A stretch of DNA of 64,000 nucleotides from assembly GCA_030432755.1 (NCBI GenBank), contig JAUILZ010000018.1:1-64000 (forward strand), in the 5' to 3' direction. The stretch is from Gammaproteobacteria bacterium (lineage in GTDB: Bacteria > Pseudomonadota > Gammaproteobacteria > Arenicellales > Poriferihabitantaceae). This document shows, piece by piece, positions 10,214-19,836 of this stretch. The notes under the pieces were generated by a model. It had not been told where the DNA came from and made no database searches. It saw only the letters and a program-made list of their open reading frames with translations. Each line of letters begins with the position of its first letter. The stretch's first letter is position 1. A program made the position numbers and the translations under genes.

Positions 10214-10228
10214 GTAACAACAAGACAG

Positions 10229-12115
10229 ATGATGCCGGACAGCGACAATCAGGGGTTGGAGCCGGACAAGGGCTGCATCGCCATCGTCGCGCGCAGCGGC
10301 GAGGAACTCGGCCCGTTGTTCAAGGCGGGATATTCGCTTGCCACGAGCCGGCAGGAAACGCTTTACGTACTGGTCCCCGGTAGCGATGGAACCGCACCGG
10401 ACTGGCTCGAGATCCCCGAACCGCATGATCCGTCTACCGTGCAGATCGATATCCTGGAGCAGTCCTCCATCGCCACCGACATCGGTGCATGGGTAAGACG
10501 CCATGACCCGGCCGTGGTGGCATTCGCATTCGACCCTTCTTCAAAGGATGATCGCTACGCGCTCAGCAAGGAACTCGACGCGACGATCACGCGAATTCGC
10601 TGTCCGGTCGCGCTGTTGCATGCCGGGCAGGGTTGGGAATCGGGCCGGACGGAACGCCCGTTGAATGTCGTGCCGTTCACGGGGGACGCGGACTCGCGAT
10701 TTGCGCTGAAAACGGCCCTCGACCTCAATCCCGATGCCAGAATTGTCGTGCTCGGGGCGGGTCCGACTCCGGTCGACGACGAGGACCGGATCGCCCGGGA
10801 ATCCGAGTTTGCGCGCCTGGTGGGACCGGCGGCGGAACAACCACAGGTCACGTTGAAGCTGTTGCTCGGTGATGACGTCACTGACCAGATGCTGGAATTC
10901 GTCAACCGCGAGGCGGACATCATCCTGGTCGGCGCGAGCGGCGGCAACACGCTGGCCCGTGTGCTGCTGGGGGACCGCGCGGGAATCAACCTGTCCGAGA
11001 CGGTGTGGCGGATCGTCAGGGACTCACCCGTGTCGATCGCGATTTTCCGCGAGTACCAGGGCTGGTTGCGATCGAGCCTGACGCTGCTGTTCTCCCAGGG
11101 CGAAAGCCTGTTGCCGGATGTCAGCCGCGAGGAGCGGGTGGAAATCTACAAGGAGATTCGCCGCTCGGCCCGCCAAAGGGTCGATTTCTTCGTGATGATC
11201 GGAATGTCAGCGGCCATCGCCTCCTTCGGACTGCTCCTGAACAGCCCGGCGGTGATCATCGGCGCCATGCTGATCGCGCCGCTGATGTCTGCCATCATCG
11301 GCATGGGCCTCGGCATCGTCCAGGGCGACATGCGCTTCCTGTTGAACGCTACCAGCGCCGCCATGCGCGGCGCCCTGGTCGCCACCGCCATGGGTGTGGT
11401 GATCGGGGCGCTGAACTTTGCCCGGGAGCCGACGGCGGAGATGCTCGCGCGCTCGGGACCGAGCCTGCTGGACCTGGCGGTCGCCATCGTATCCGGCGCC
11501 GCGGCGGCCTATGCGCTGTGCCGCAAGGGAATGTCGGCATCACTGCCGGGCGTCGCGATTGCGGTGGCACTGGTGCCGCCGCTGGCGAGCGTCGGCCTGT
11601 TCCTCGCCATGGCGGAGTGGGGTGAAGCCTACGGCGCGTTCCTGCTGTTCACCACCAACCTCGCCGCCATCGCGATGTCCAGCGGGATGGTGTTTGCGCT
11701 GGTGGGGTTCCGTCCGACCCGGATCTCCGCCCAGGACACCAGGCGGGTCAAGGCGTTCCGGCGCGGCTTCCTGGTCGTCGGCCTGACGGTGCTGCTGATG
11801 TTCACCCAGCTTGCCATCCTGTCCATCGACCGGGTGATCACCCGCAATATGCAGAACAGGCTCGAGAGCACCGTGGAGGGCTTCCTCGAGAACAACCTCA
11901 CCCGGCAGGCACGGCTGTTCGACCTCAAGTACGAGGAGGACGAAGCCGGAATCCTTGACGTATCGGTAATCGCGGCATCAACCAGGCCGCTGGGAGACGA
12001 AGAGGCCGAACAGTTGTCCGGGCTGCTGTCGCGATTGACATCCCAGAACGTACGGGTTTCGCTGATTTCGTCACCGCTGTCCACGGGAATCACGATCCGC
12101 GACCGCGGGGACTAG
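10229..12115 (+). CDS. DUF389 (TIGR00341-type) membrane protein with N-terminal stress-like domain
   Basis: This 628-residue protein has a soluble N-terminal half (about 1-280) that looks like tandem universal-stress-protein modules, with IILVGASGGNTLARVLLGDRAG and SVAIFRE-like strand endings. A DUF389 membrane region follows (about 310-520) with helices such as GMSAAIASFGLLLNSPAVII and GVAIAVALVPPLASVGLFLA. A short soluble tail ends the protein. DUF389 proteins are inner-membrane proteins of unknown function. The gene follows the lipoprotein hydrolase by 15 bases. Two adjacent ATG codons (10229, 10232) are possible starts. Confidence 0.8.
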   Translation: MMPDSDNQGLEPDKGCIAIVARSGEELGPLFKAGYSLATSRQETLYVLVPGSDGTAPDWLEIPEPHDPSTVQIDILEQSSIATDIGAWVRRHDPAVVAFAFDPSSKDDRYALSKELDATITRIRCPVALLHAGQGWESGRTERPLNVVPFTGDADSRFALKTALDLNPDARIVVLGAGPTPVDDEDRIARESEFARLVGPAAEQPQVTLKLLLGDDVTDQMLEFVNREADIILVGASGGNTLARVLLGDRAGINLSETVWRIVRDSPVSIAIFREYQGWLRSSLTLLFSQGESLLPDVSREERVEIYKEIRRSARQRVDFFVMIGMSAAIASFGLLLNSPAVIIGAMLIAPLMSAIIGMGLGIVQGDMRFLLNATSAAMRGALVATAMGVVIGALNFAREPTAEMLARSGPSLLDLAVAIVSGAAAAYALCRKGMSASLPGVAIAVALVPPLASVGLFLAMAEWGEAYGAFLLFTTNLAAIAMSSGMVFALVGFRPTRISAQDTRRVKAFRRGFLVVGLTVLLMFTQLAILSIDRVITRNMQNRLESTVEGFLENNLTRQARLFDLKYEEDEAGILDVSVIAASTRPLGDEEAEQLSGLLSRLTSQNVRVSLISSPLSTGITIRDRGD

Positions 12116-13188
12116 CCCGGCGCCAGCTCGACGAGTAGCCGGTTCCTTTCCTCGGCTGGCTTCTCCCCCAGCTCCCGCACCGCATTGAAGAAGGCCGGCA
12201 GGTCGCCGTCACGGGATTCGAGCAGAGCGCTGAATGCCGGCACCAGGTGGTAGTAGGTCGCCACCGACAGCAGGTCGGCATTGTTGAGAGGGCGCTGGAA
12301 CCACCAGTCGTAGAAGGGCGTGCCTTCGCCACGCAGCGCGCGTTTCGCGTACTCGCTCTTCATCGCTGCAAACAACTCCGTTTTTGCCGTTACGGGATCG
12401 GCGCCGAGATAGGCCGCGGCCAACCGGTCGCGGTAGTCGAGCACCATGGCGGTGATCTCCGCCTGGCGCCGGCGCTGGTCGAGGAGGCCGGGCACCGCCG
12501 CGGGATCCCCGTACAACTCCAGCCATTCCGTCACCAGCGCAAGTTCGACGGCGGTGGCAAAGGCCTCGTTGAACGCGGAGTCGTCCTGGACATAGACCAC
12601 CTGGTGCGCAAGTTCGTGGAAGATCAGCGCGGCGAGGTCGGGTTCCGGGAAATTGATGAAGGTATTGAGCAGCGGGTCTGCGAACCAGCCGAGAGTGGAA
12701 TAGGCCCTGACCCCGTAGGTGATCACGTCGTAGTCGAGGGCCCGCAGCGCATCGGCCTCGGCAAGGGCATCGTTCTCGCCGAAATAACCCTTGTAGGCAA
12801 CGCAACCCGCGATGGGAAAGCACCAGGTCTTCGGTTCCAGCGAATAGGCGGGCGCCGCCACCACGTTCCAGGTCACGTAACGCCGGCCGAGGTCGGTGTA
12901 ATGGCTGAAGCCGGGATTGTCGCCGAGGGCCATGCGCTCGAGCGCGAACCGGCGCATGCGATCCGCGAGTTCGAGCTGGGACTTCAGCGATTCCGGCGTG
13001 TCCTCCGAAGCCAGCAAATCCGATACCGGTTCACGATCGGCGATGATCCGGTACTGCCCTTTCGCGGCCTGGACGTAGTAACCAAGCTGCGCGCAGCCGC
13101 CAAGGACGAGCGTGAAGGCGGCAACAACGATTGCCCTGGCATGCGGGGAGGGGGACAACGGAACTGACGTGCAACAGGGGACCGGCAC
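12112..13188 (-). CDS. Putative lipoprotein zinc aminopeptidase (COG4324)
   Basis: This is a protein of about 358 residues with a lipoprotein signal (AIVVAAFTLVLGGC) and, near the middle, the zinc-metallopeptidase motif HELAH in LIFHELAHQVVYVQDDSAFN, with a downstream FNEAFATAVE glutamate. The pattern RMRRFALERMALGDNPGFSHYTDLG is typical of the COG4324 predicted aminopeptidases, which are outer-membrane or periplasmic lipoproteins. A GTG at 13188 is preferred because the lipobox Cys then falls at residue 32. The longer frame would overlap the first codon of divergent cca. The 3' end overlaps the DUF389 gene by 4 bases in convergent orientation. Confidence 0.8.
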   Translation of the reverse strand: MPVPCCTSVPLSPSPHARAIVVAAFTLVLGGCAQLGYYVQAAKGQYRIIADREPVSDLLASEDTPESLKSQLELADRMRRFALERMALGDNPGFSHYTDLGRRYVTWNVVAAPAYSLEPKTWCFPIAGCVAYKGYFGENDALAEADALRALDYDVITYGVRAYSTLGWFADPLLNTFINFPEPDLAALIFHELAHQVVYVQDDSAFNEAFATAVELALVTEWLELYGDPAAVPGLLDQRRRQAEITAMVLDYRDRLAAAYLGADPVTAKTELFAAMKSEYAKRALRGEGTPFYDWWFQRPLNNADLLSVATYYHLVPAFSALLESRDGDLPAFFNAVRELGEKPAEERNRLLVELAPG

Positions 13189-13298
13189 GCGATCATAACC
13201 CGTGGCCGCGCGCCGGGGAGGGAAGATGAAATCCGCTACAATGCCGCGCCATTCACCCCGCGCGCCTTCAAATCTCCCTATGCGGACCCGGCGAGACA

Positions 13299-14546
13299 AT
13301 GACTGATCCGGTATCCGGCCTCGCCGTCTACCTTGTGGGCGGCGCGGTGCGCGACGAACTCCTCGGGCTGGAGGTCAAGGACCGTGACTGGGTGGTGGTG
13401 GGCAGCACGCCGGAGGAGATGGCCGCACGCGGGTTTCGGCCGGTGGGACGCGACTTCCCGGTATTTCTCCATCCGGACACCCAGGAGGAATACGCCCTCG
13501 CGCGTACCGAACGAAAGACCGCGCCGGGGTACCACGGCTTCGCATTTCACAGCGATCCGGACGTCACCCTCGACGAGGATCTCCGGCGGCGCGACCTCAC
13601 CATCAATGCCATGGCGCGGGATGCGGACGGGGCGCTGGTGGATCCCTGGGGCGGCCTCGCCGATCTTGAGGCGCGGCAACTGCGCCATGTCTCGCCGGCA
13701 TTCTCCGAAGACCCGGTACGCGTGCTGCGCACCGCCAGGTTCGCGGCGCGTTTCCACGAACAGGGATTCCGCGTGGCAGACGAAACCCTCGCGTTGATGC
13801 GCGGCATGGTCGCGGACGGCGAGGTGGATACGCTGGTGGCGGAGCGCGTATGGCAGGAGCTGTCCCTGGCCCTGGAGCGGCCCGGCGCGTCGGTGTTCGT
13901 TTCGGTGCTCAGGGAATGCGAGGCGCTGGCGGTGCTGCTGCCCGAGGTGGATGTCCTGTTCGGCGTACCGCAGACGCCGCGCTACCACCCCGAGGTGGAC
14001 ACTGGCGTCCACGTACTGCTGAGCCTGGACGCGGCGGACCGCGACGGACTGGACGCGATGGAACGGTTCGCGGTGCTTCTGCATGACCTCGGCAAGGGAC
14101 TGACGCCGGAGAGCGAACTGCCGCGCCACATTGGTCACGAGCATCGCGGCCTCGCGCCAGTCGATGCCCTGTGCGATCGCCTGCGCGCGCCGAAAGCCTG
14201 GCGCCGCCTCGCGCGGGTGGTCTGCGAGTACCACCTGATGTTGCACCGGCTGGAGACGCTGCGCCCCGCCACCGTGCTGCGCATGCTCGAGGGGATGGAC
14301 GCCTTCCGCCGCCCGGAGATCGTCGCCGCCTTCGGCCGCTGCTGCCGCTGCGACCAGCGCGGTCGAACGGGATTCGAGGACGCGGACTATCCGCAGGCGG
14401 GCCGGCTGCTGCAATACCTCGCGGCGGCGCAATCGGTGGATACCGCGGCGGTGGCGGCGGAAACCCGCGAACGCGGGAAGGGCAACAACGCCATCGCGGA
14501 GTCGATCCGGCGCGCGCGCGTAGCGGCCATCGCCGCGATGAAATAA
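13299..14546 (+). CDS. cca: CCA-adding enzyme / tRNA nucleotidyltransferase with HD domain
   Basis: This 415-residue protein adds CCA to tRNA 3' ends. It shows the class II nucleotidyltransferase start YLVGGAVRDELLG, the metal-binding KDRDWVVVG, RRRDLTINAMA and the helical RTARFAARF region. A C-terminal HD phosphohydrolase domain follows (FAVLLHDLGKG, then RHIGHEHRG). The length and HD domain match the multifunctional gammaproteobacterial form, which also has phosphatase and 2',3'-cyclic phosphodiesterase activities in E. coli. The last codons (AAIAAMK and the TAA) form the first unit of a 27-bp tandem repeat that runs on past the gene. Confidence 0.93.
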   Translation: MTDPVSGLAVYLVGGAVRDELLGLEVKDRDWVVVGSTPEEMAARGFRPVGRDFPVFLHPDTQEEYALARTERKTAPGYHGFAFHSDPDVTLDEDLRRRDLTINAMARDADGALVDPWGGLADLEARQLRHVSPAFSEDPVRVLRTARFAARFHEQGFRVADETLALMRGMVADGEVDTLVAERVWQELSLALERPGASVFVSVLRECEALAVLLPEVDVLFGVPQTPRYHPEVDTGVHVLLSLDAADRDGLDAMERFAVLLHDLGKGLTPESELPRHIGHEHRGLAPVDALCDRLRAPKAWRRLARVVCEYHLMLHRLETLRPATVLRMLEGMDAFRRPEIVAAFGRCCRCDQRGRTGFEDADYPQAGRLLQYLAAAQSVDTAAVAAETRERGKGNNAIAESIRRARVAAIAAMK

Positions 14547-14650
14547 ACGCGGGCCATCGCCGCGATGAAATAAACGCGGGCCATCGCCGCGATGAAATAA
14601 GCGCGGATCATCGCCGCGATGAAATAAGCGCGGCCATCGCCGCGACCAGG
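14526..14650. repeat. 27-bp tandem repeat duplicating the 3' end of cca
   Basis: About four and a half copies. Units start at 14526, 14553, 14580, 14607 (26 bp) and 14633 (partial, diverging after CGCGAC). Each full unit contains GCCATCGCCGCGATGAAATA or a one- to two-base variant of it, then an A and a short GCG-rich spacer. The first unit is the end of cca itself, so every copy carries a duplicated stop codon, the first three in the same frame. The unit is a multiple of three and looks like recent replication slippage or unequal recombination. Confidence 0.9.
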
Positions 14651-14667
14651 TAACCCCGCCCGCCGGT

Positions 14668-16650
14668 TCAGGCGGAGCGGGATACCCCGGCGGTGTGCAT
14701 GTTGATCACGTTGCCGGACACCCGCGGGCTGCGGGTGCCGCACTCGTTGAGGCGGTTGACGAAGTGGTCCAGCGTGGTGATTCGCTGGCGCATGTTGCGG
14801 ATCTGCGCATCGAGATCGCTGAGTTCGTCCTGCACCTGGGAATCCTTGCGGTAGACCCGTTCCAGGCTTTCATGGCGGCGCTTGATCTCGGTGGCGCGCT
14901 CCTTGAGTTCGAGCTCCAGCGGCACGAGCACGGTGCGGCACCAGCGGTCGACGTCGTCCCGGGTCTGCTTGTACAGGTTGCGGATCTTGACCATCACCGC
15001 GCCGTGGTAGCGATCGCGGAGAATGTGCTGCTCGGTCATGACCATGCCCAGGCCGTGGCTGTGCTTGACATGGCTCGCCTGGAGCTTCTTCAGGGAATCG
15101 ATGTAGATGTCGGGCTCGATGCGTCGCGCGCTGAGGCCGTTCACGTCGAGCACCTCCTCGACCTCGCGGAACACCCGGCCGATCTTGCGTTCCAGGCGGA
15201 TGATGTAGGACAGCGCCATCTGGAAGCGCTCCACCGCCACCGCGTGGAAGTCGTTCATCTCCCGCTGCAGCCCCGGTGTTGTCATCTGGTTGCTGATCTC
15301 GTAGCGGTAGGAGGCGATCATGCGGTCGAGGAACATCAGGTCGAGGCGGCGCACGAACTGGCCGTAGCCTTCCTTCAGCTCCCTCTTCAGGTCCAGTACC
15401 TTGTCGCGCGCGCGGGCATGGCGCTTGATGTCGCGCCTGATCTTTTCCTGGCTGTTGCGCGCCACGGTTTCCTGGCTGGAATGAATGGCCTGCAGCTCGT
15501 CGGAATGTGCGGTGGCATCCTGCAAGCGGCGTTTCACCACGCTGCGGATCGCTGAAATGGTGGGCGACAGCTCCCTGATCGCCTGGTTGACGATATGCTT
15601 CTGGTTGGTGAAGTTGATGGTATCCGCGAGCGCCTGCTCGTAGCGCTGGATGCCGCTCGCCTTGACCAGTCGCATGTCCTCCTTCACCCGGCCGACCATC
15701 GCCTTCTGTGCCGAGACCGGGAAGATCTGGTCCTGGGGAAGCTCCAGGATGCGGGAGACCTCGCGGACCTGCTTCTTGATGTCCTGCTCGATCTCGACCC
15801 GGGTCTTGAGCTCGTCCCACAGGAGGTCGATCTTGTTCAGTACCACGATGACGTGATCGGTGTGGTCGTCCTTCACGTGCTCGCGCCAGAGCTGCAGCTC
15901 GGAGCGGGTGATACCGGTATCCGCCGACAGCACGAATACGATGGCATGGGCCGAGTCGAGGGCCTGGAGCGTGAGCTCGGGCTCCACCCCGAGGGCATTG
16001 AGGCCCGGGGTGTCGATTATCCTGAGGCCCTGCTTGAGGAGCGAATGCGGATAGTTGACGACCGCGTGACGCCATTTCGGTACCGGCACCTGGCCGCCCA
16101 CGAGATCGACGTCCTTGAGGTCCTCCTCGCTGGTCCCCGGAATGAAGCCGAGCCGCCGCGCCTCCTCCGGCGCCACCAGGTTGGCCTCGGTGATCTTCTT
16201 CAGCGAACTCTTCACCACGTCGCGGTCCGAGAGCGAGAACAACAGGTGCTCCCAGGCATCGTCATCCTCGAGCAGCATGGTGATCGGCCGCTGCTGCACC
16301 GTGAGATCCGCCTGGGTGGGAAGCAGGCGGATGGACGGCAGGCGGGACTGCTCGTACTGCAGCACCGTGGTGCAGCGGGTGGTGCGGCCCGGGGACGAGG
16401 GCAGGTAGCGATCGCCCTGGTCGCCGAAAATGGTGGCGTTGATCAGCTCCGTCTTGCCGCGGGAGAACTCCGCCAGGAAGAGGACATTGCGATGGCTGTC
16501 ATCGAGAAAGCTGCGAACGTGATTCAGCCGGTCCCGGGTACGCTCCGTGTGGTACCGGTTCTTGTCCATCCAGCCATCGATGCTGTCCAGGAGCTGCTGC
16601 AATTCCTGCAGGCTCTGGTCCGCATTGAGCTGTTCTTCAAAGTAGTTCAT
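14668..16650 (-). CDS. Dynamin-family GTPase
   Basis: This 660-residue protein has an N-terminal GTPase domain of the dynamin superfamily. It shows P-loop AEFSRGKTELINA, a switch region GRTTRCTTVLQYE, G3 DTPGLNALG and G4 VVLNKIDLLWDE. A long helical, coiled-coil-rich C-terminal part (about 350-640) follows, as in bacterial dynamin-like proteins that act on membranes. The first P-loop glycine is replaced by Ala, a tolerated variation. No partner dynamin gene is adjacent. A role in membrane repair or remodelling is an inference from the family. Confidence 0.82.
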   Translation of the reverse strand: MNYFEEQLNADQSLQELQQLLDSIDGWMDKNRYHTERTRDRLNHVRSFLDDSHRNVLFLAEFSRGKTELINATIFGDQGDRYLPSSPGRTTRCTTVLQYEQSRLPSIRLLPTQADLTVQQRPITMLLEDDDAWEHLLFSLSDRDVVKSSLKKITEANLVAPEEARRLGFIPGTSEEDLKDVDLVGGQVPVPKWRHAVVNYPHSLLKQGLRIIDTPGLNALGVEPELTLQALDSAHAIVFVLSADTGITRSELQLWREHVKDDHTDHVIVVLNKIDLLWDELKTRVEIEQDIKKQVREVSRILELPQDQIFPVSAQKAMVGRVKEDMRLVKASGIQRYEQALADTINFTNQKHIVNQAIRELSPTISAIRSVVKRRLQDATAHSDELQAIHSSQETVARNSQEKIRRDIKRHARARDKVLDLKRELKEGYGQFVRRLDLMFLDRMIASYRYEISNQMTTPGLQREMNDFHAVAVERFQMALSYIIRLERKIGRVFREVEEVLDVNGLSARRIEPDIYIDSLKKLQASHVKHSHGLGMVMTEQHILRDRYHGAVMVKIRNLYKQTRDDVDRWCRTVLVPLELELKERATEIKRRHESLERVYRKDSQVQDELSDLDAQIRNMRQRITTLDHFVNRLNECGTRSPRVSGNVINMHTAGVSRSA

Positions 16651-16891
16651 AGCCCCCGCTTCTCCTGTCCGGCTTCACCAACCGGTAACGCAATTGTTTC
16701 TTGATCGTGCTGGATACTTGTCCACGCGGTCCGCCAGCTTGCTCCCCTGGACACGCGGGTTTGTCCAAAGTGTAACTGTTTTTCGGGGCGCGGGTAAGCC
16801 CGGTGGTAATAATTCACACTGCCGGCGGCCTTGATTTCAGCGCGCTATCACCGCCACACTCCCCCGCAAACCGCGCCGCGCGCCCGTAACC

Positions 16892-17350
16892 GTGTCCGAA
16901 AACCCCCAGCTTTCCATCGACTATGCCGAAATCGCCGCGGATGCGTTCGGCCGCTCACTGGAAGGCTTCGGCGTCAACCTGCTGGTCAGCGACGTCCCGC
17001 GCTGCTGCGATTTCCTTTCGGCGGTGCTGGAATTCGAGGTGCTGCGCCAGTCCGTGGACTTCGCCATCCTGCGTCACCGCGAGATGATTTGCCAGCTACA
17101 TGCCGACCACACCTACCATGCCAATCCGCTGCCTTCCCTGGTGCCCGAGGCGGGTCCCCGTGGCGGCGGGGCGGAATTGCGGCTGTACCACCTTGACCCC
17201 GATGCCGCGGAGGCGCGCGCCCGCGCGGCGGGAAGCGTGGTACTCCAGCCCACGGCGGACAAGCCCCACGGCCTGCGGGAATGCTACCTGCTGGACCCGG
17301 ACGGCTACTGCTGGGTCCCCTCGGCGCCGATAGCCGTCGACGCGGACTGA
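16892..17350 (+). CDS. VOC (glyoxalase/bleomycin resistance) family protein
   Basis: This 152-residue protein uses a GTG start (GTG TCC GAA). The fold pattern is that of a vicinal-oxygen-chelate protein: GFGVNLLVSDVPRCCDFLSA, then FAILRHREMICQLHADH, and the closing CYLLDPDGYCWVPS. Such proteins are metal-dependent lyases, dioxygenases or resistance proteins; the substrate is not evident. It is the first of four plus-strand genes (VOC, HAD, msrB, DUF1223) spaced closely enough for one transcript. Confidence 0.75.
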   Translation: MSENPQLSIDYAEIAADAFGRSLEGFGVNLLVSDVPRCCDFLSAVLEFEVLRQSVDFAILRHREMICQLHADHTYHANPLPSLVPEAGPRGGGAELRLYHLDPDAAEARARAAGSVVLQPTADKPHGLRECYLLDPDGYCWVPSAPIAVDAD

Positions 17351-17358
17351 GCCACGCC

Positions 17359-18081
17359 ATGATTCGTGCGATCCTGTTCGACAAGGACGGCACCCTGCTG
17401 GACTTCGACCGCACCTGGCTGCCGCGCTACCGCGCTGCCGCCAGCGTGGTTTCCGGGCACTGCGGCGGCCGCCATTCCGCGGAGGACATCCTGGCGCTCG
17501 GCGGTTATCGCGCGCAAACCGGGGGCTGGGTGCCGGATTCGCTTCTCGCCGCGGGCAGCAATGCGCAGATTCTCGCCGCCTGGGAGGAACTCGTCGGGCA
17601 GCCATTCGATGCCGCTGAACGGGCGCGAATCACGACCTGCTTCGCCCCCGGGACGGAAGGTTACGTGCCGGTAGTGGAACCACTGCGTCCCTGCCTCGAG
17701 GATCTCGTGGCGCGCGGCTATCGACTCGGCATCGCCACCATGGACGACGAGGCCCAGGCGCGCTCCACCGCCGCCGGGCTCGGCGTCGCCGACCTGTTCA
17801 CGTTCATCTGCGGCGCCGACAGCGGCTTCGGCGTAAAGCCGGAGCCGGGCATGGTGCATGCCTTCGGTCGCGCAGTGGACATGCCGCCGGAGGCGATCGC
17901 CATGGTGGGCGACAGCCCGCGCGATATCCACATGGGGCAGCGGGCCGGCGCGGGAGCGAGCATCGGCGTCCTCACCGGCGCCCACGATGCCGCGGAACTT
18001 GGCCGCCACACGCCCCACGTGCTGACGGATATCACCCGGCTTGCCGATTTCCTCGGCGAAGAAGGCCGAACCATTCGATGA
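17359..18081 (+). CDS. HAD-superfamily hydrolase (phosphoglycolate-phosphatase-like)
   Basis: This 240-residue protein has the HAD motifs. Motif I is [13 protein letters not shown] with the nucleophile Asp8. Motif II is a threonine in the [12 protein letters not shown] strand, the substrate-loop lysine lies in [10 protein letters not shown], and motif IV is [13 protein letters not shown]. It resembles Gph-type phosphatases with a cap domain. Substrate is not determined. The start at 17359 avoids the overlap with the VOC gene that the longer frame would give. Confidence 0.82.
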   Translation: MIRAILFDKDGTLLDFDRTWLPRYRAAASVVSGHCGGRHSAEDILALGGYRAQTGGWVPDSLLAAGSNAQILAAWEELVGQPFDAAERARITTCFAPGTEGYVPVVEPLRPCLEDLVARGYRLGIATMDDEAQARSTAAGLGVADLFTFICGADSGFGVKPEPGMVHAFGRAVDMPPEAIAMVGDSPRDIHMGQRAGAGASIGVLTGAHDAAELGRHTPHVLTDITRLADFLGEEGRTIR

Positions 18082-18142
18082 CCACGCGGTCGAAAACTCC
18101 ATGCTGCGCCGGGCCATCACGCCCGGCCAAACGAAAGACACC

Positions 18143-18595
18143 ATGAACGATACCTCCCGCTACCAGCGACCCGACGACGCCACCATTCGCGAGAAGCTGG
18201 ATGACCTGCAATACCAGGTAACCCAGCGCGAGGGCACCGAGCGGCCGTTCGACAATGCCTACAACGACGAGAAACGCGATGGCATCTACGTCGACATCGT
18301 CAGCGGTGAGCCGCTCTTCAGCTCGCGCGACAAGTTCGATTCCGGCACCGGCTGGCCGAGCTTTACCCAGCCCATCGATCCGCAGTACGTGCGCACGCGC
18401 ACGGACTTCAAGCTCATCCTGCCGCGCAAGGAAGTGCGCAGCGTGATCGCGGATTCCCATCTCGGCCATGTCTTCACCGACGGTCCCGCGCCCACCGGGC
18501 TGCGCTACTGCATGAATTCCGCGGCGATGCGTTTCGTTCCCCGGGAGGACATGGATGCCGAGGGGTATGGCGAGTACCTTGCGCTGTTCGAATAG
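18143..18595 (+). CDS. msrB: Peptide-methionine (R)-S-oxide reductase
   Basis: This 150-residue SelR/MsrB enzyme reduces methionine-R-sulfoxide in proteins. Key stretches are [32 protein letters not shown] and then CMNSAAMRF, where the Cys is catalytic. The two CxxC zinc-binding motifs of E. coli MsrB are absent (the first position reads SGEPLFSS), so this is the zinc-free type. The start [12 protein letters not shown] at 18143 fits family starts. It lies in a redox-related stretch with a DUF1223 protein and a thioredoxin, which could serve as reductant. Confidence 0.92.
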   Translation: MNDTSRYQRPDDATIREKLDDLQYQVTQREGTERPFDNAYNDEKRDGIYVDIVSGEPLFSSRDKFDSGTGWPSFTQPIDPQYVRTRTDFKLILPRKEVRSVIADSHLGHVFTDGPAPTGLRYCMNSAAMRFVPREDMDAEGYGEYLALFE

Positions 18596-19361
18596 AAATC
18601 GCGGATTTTTCGCGGCAGTACTCGCCGCCTGGCTCGTTCCGGCGCAGGCGGCGGAGATCACCATCGAGAGCGGAGCGATGCGGGTGCCAGTTGTCGAGCT
18701 ATACACATCCGAGGGCTGCAGCAGTTGCCCTCCCGCGGATGCCTGGATCGGCCGCCTCGGCGAAACGCTCGGCGAAGAACTGCGGGCAGTACCGCTCGCC
18801 TTCCATGTCGACTACTGGAACTACCTCGGCTGGGACGACCCGTTCTCGAGCCCGGAATACACGCAACGCCAACGCTTTCTCGGCGCCCTCAATGCGCAGT
18901 CCAGCATCTATACCCCGGAATTCCTCGTCAGCGGGCGCGAAACCCGGGGAACGCGAGCGGTGGTGGGCGCGATCCGGGAAGCCAACGCGCAACCCGCCGT
19001 CGTCACCATCCGGGCGGTGGTCACCCGCGATGCCGATGAGGTAATCACCGCCGAGGTCGACATCGACGGCGATACCGCGGGCGCGGCGCTCTACTTCGCG
19101 GTATTCGAGAACGGCATCACCCGGGAAATCGGCGCTGGCGAGAACCACGGACGCACGTTGAACCATGACTTCGTCGTGCGTGACTTCCGCGAAGTGGCGC
19201 TACCTGACCCGGGGAACCAGGCGATTCGCGTGAGCATTCCCGTGGAAGACGACTGGAACCGCTCCGACCTCGGTCTCGCGGTTATGGTGATGGACCGCCG
19301 GGACAGCCACACGCGTCAGGCGCTCAGTACACCGCTGGAATCGCTGTTCGCCGGCGGTTGA
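18555..19361 (+). CDS. DUF1223 exported thioredoxin-like protein
   Basis: This 268-residue protein has a signal peptide ([15 protein letters not shown]) and the DUF1223 signature [19 protein letters not shown]. In that signature, CSSC sits where the thioredoxin-fold redox motif is expected. [20 protein letters not shown] and [14 protein letters not shown] are also family-typical. Role unknown, probably periplasmic redox or metal-related. The ATG at 18555 has GGGAGG about 8 bases upstream and overlaps msrB by 41 bases, implying translational coupling. Confidence 0.85.
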   Translation: MPRGMASTLRCSNRNRGFFAAVLAAWLVPAQAAEITIESGAMRVPVVELYTSEGCSSCPPADAWIGRLGETLGEELRAVPLAFHVDYWNYLGWDDPFSSPEYTQRQRFLGALNAQSSIYTPEFLVSGRETRGTRAVVGAIREANAQPAVVTIRAVVTRDADEVITAEVDIDGDTAGAALYFAVFENGITREIGAGENHGRTLNHDFVVRDFREVALPDPGNQAIRVSIPVEDDWNRSDLGLAVMVMDRRDSHTRQALSTPLESLFAGG

Positions 19362-19390
19362 GGCCTGCGGCCGCGGCGTGGCGCAGCCGG

Positions 19391-19771
19391 TCAGCTGGTT
19401 TCCTGGTCCGCCTTTTGGTTCTCGATTTCCTCCCGTACCGCTTCCATGTCGAGTTTCTTTGCCTCGTCCACGAGTTGATCGAGCTGGTTTTTCTGCAGCG
19501 CACCGGCCTGGGAGTAAACCACCACCTGCTCCTTGACCACCATCAGCGTGGGGATGGAGCGGATGCCGAACTGCGCGGCGAGGTCCTGGGACTGCTCCGT
19601 GTCCACCTTGGCAAACACGATATCCGGATTCCCCTGTGCTGCATCGTCGTATACGGGGGCAAAGCTCTTGCAGGGCCCGCACCATTCAGCCCAGAAATCG
19701 ATGAAGACGAGATCGTTGTTGCCGACCGTGTCGGAAAAGTTGTCGCGAGTGAGGTCCACGGTGTGGCTCAT
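19391..19771 (-). CDS. Thioredoxin-domain protein with C-terminal helical extension
   Basis: This 126-residue protein has the thioredoxin active site in FWAEWCGPCKSFAP and the cis-proline in IRSIPTLMVV. After the normal thioredoxin end it has an extra charged helix (residues about 105-126, KKLDMEAVREEIENQKADQ). No signal peptide is visible, so it is cytoplasmic. An AGGAGA ribosome-binding site lies 7 bases before the ATG. It is likely a general disulfide reductase, possibly recycling MsrB. Confidence 0.9.
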   Translation of the reverse strand: MSHTVDLTRDNFSDTVGNNDLVFIDFWAEWCGPCKSFAPVYDDAAQGNPDIVFAKVDTEQSQDLAAQFGIRSIPTLMVVKEQVVVYSQAGALQKNQLDQLVDEAKKLDMEAVREEIENQKADQETS

Positions 19772-19836
19772 GGGGGGTCTCCTGATGTTGAACCACTGGA
19801 TGTGGGGGGCGTCGCGCCGATTTAAACCGCGTGGTA

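Noticed and set aside
14526..14650. CRISPR array
   Set aside because: Units are contiguous 27-bp tandem copies with no unique spacers, and no cas genes are present.
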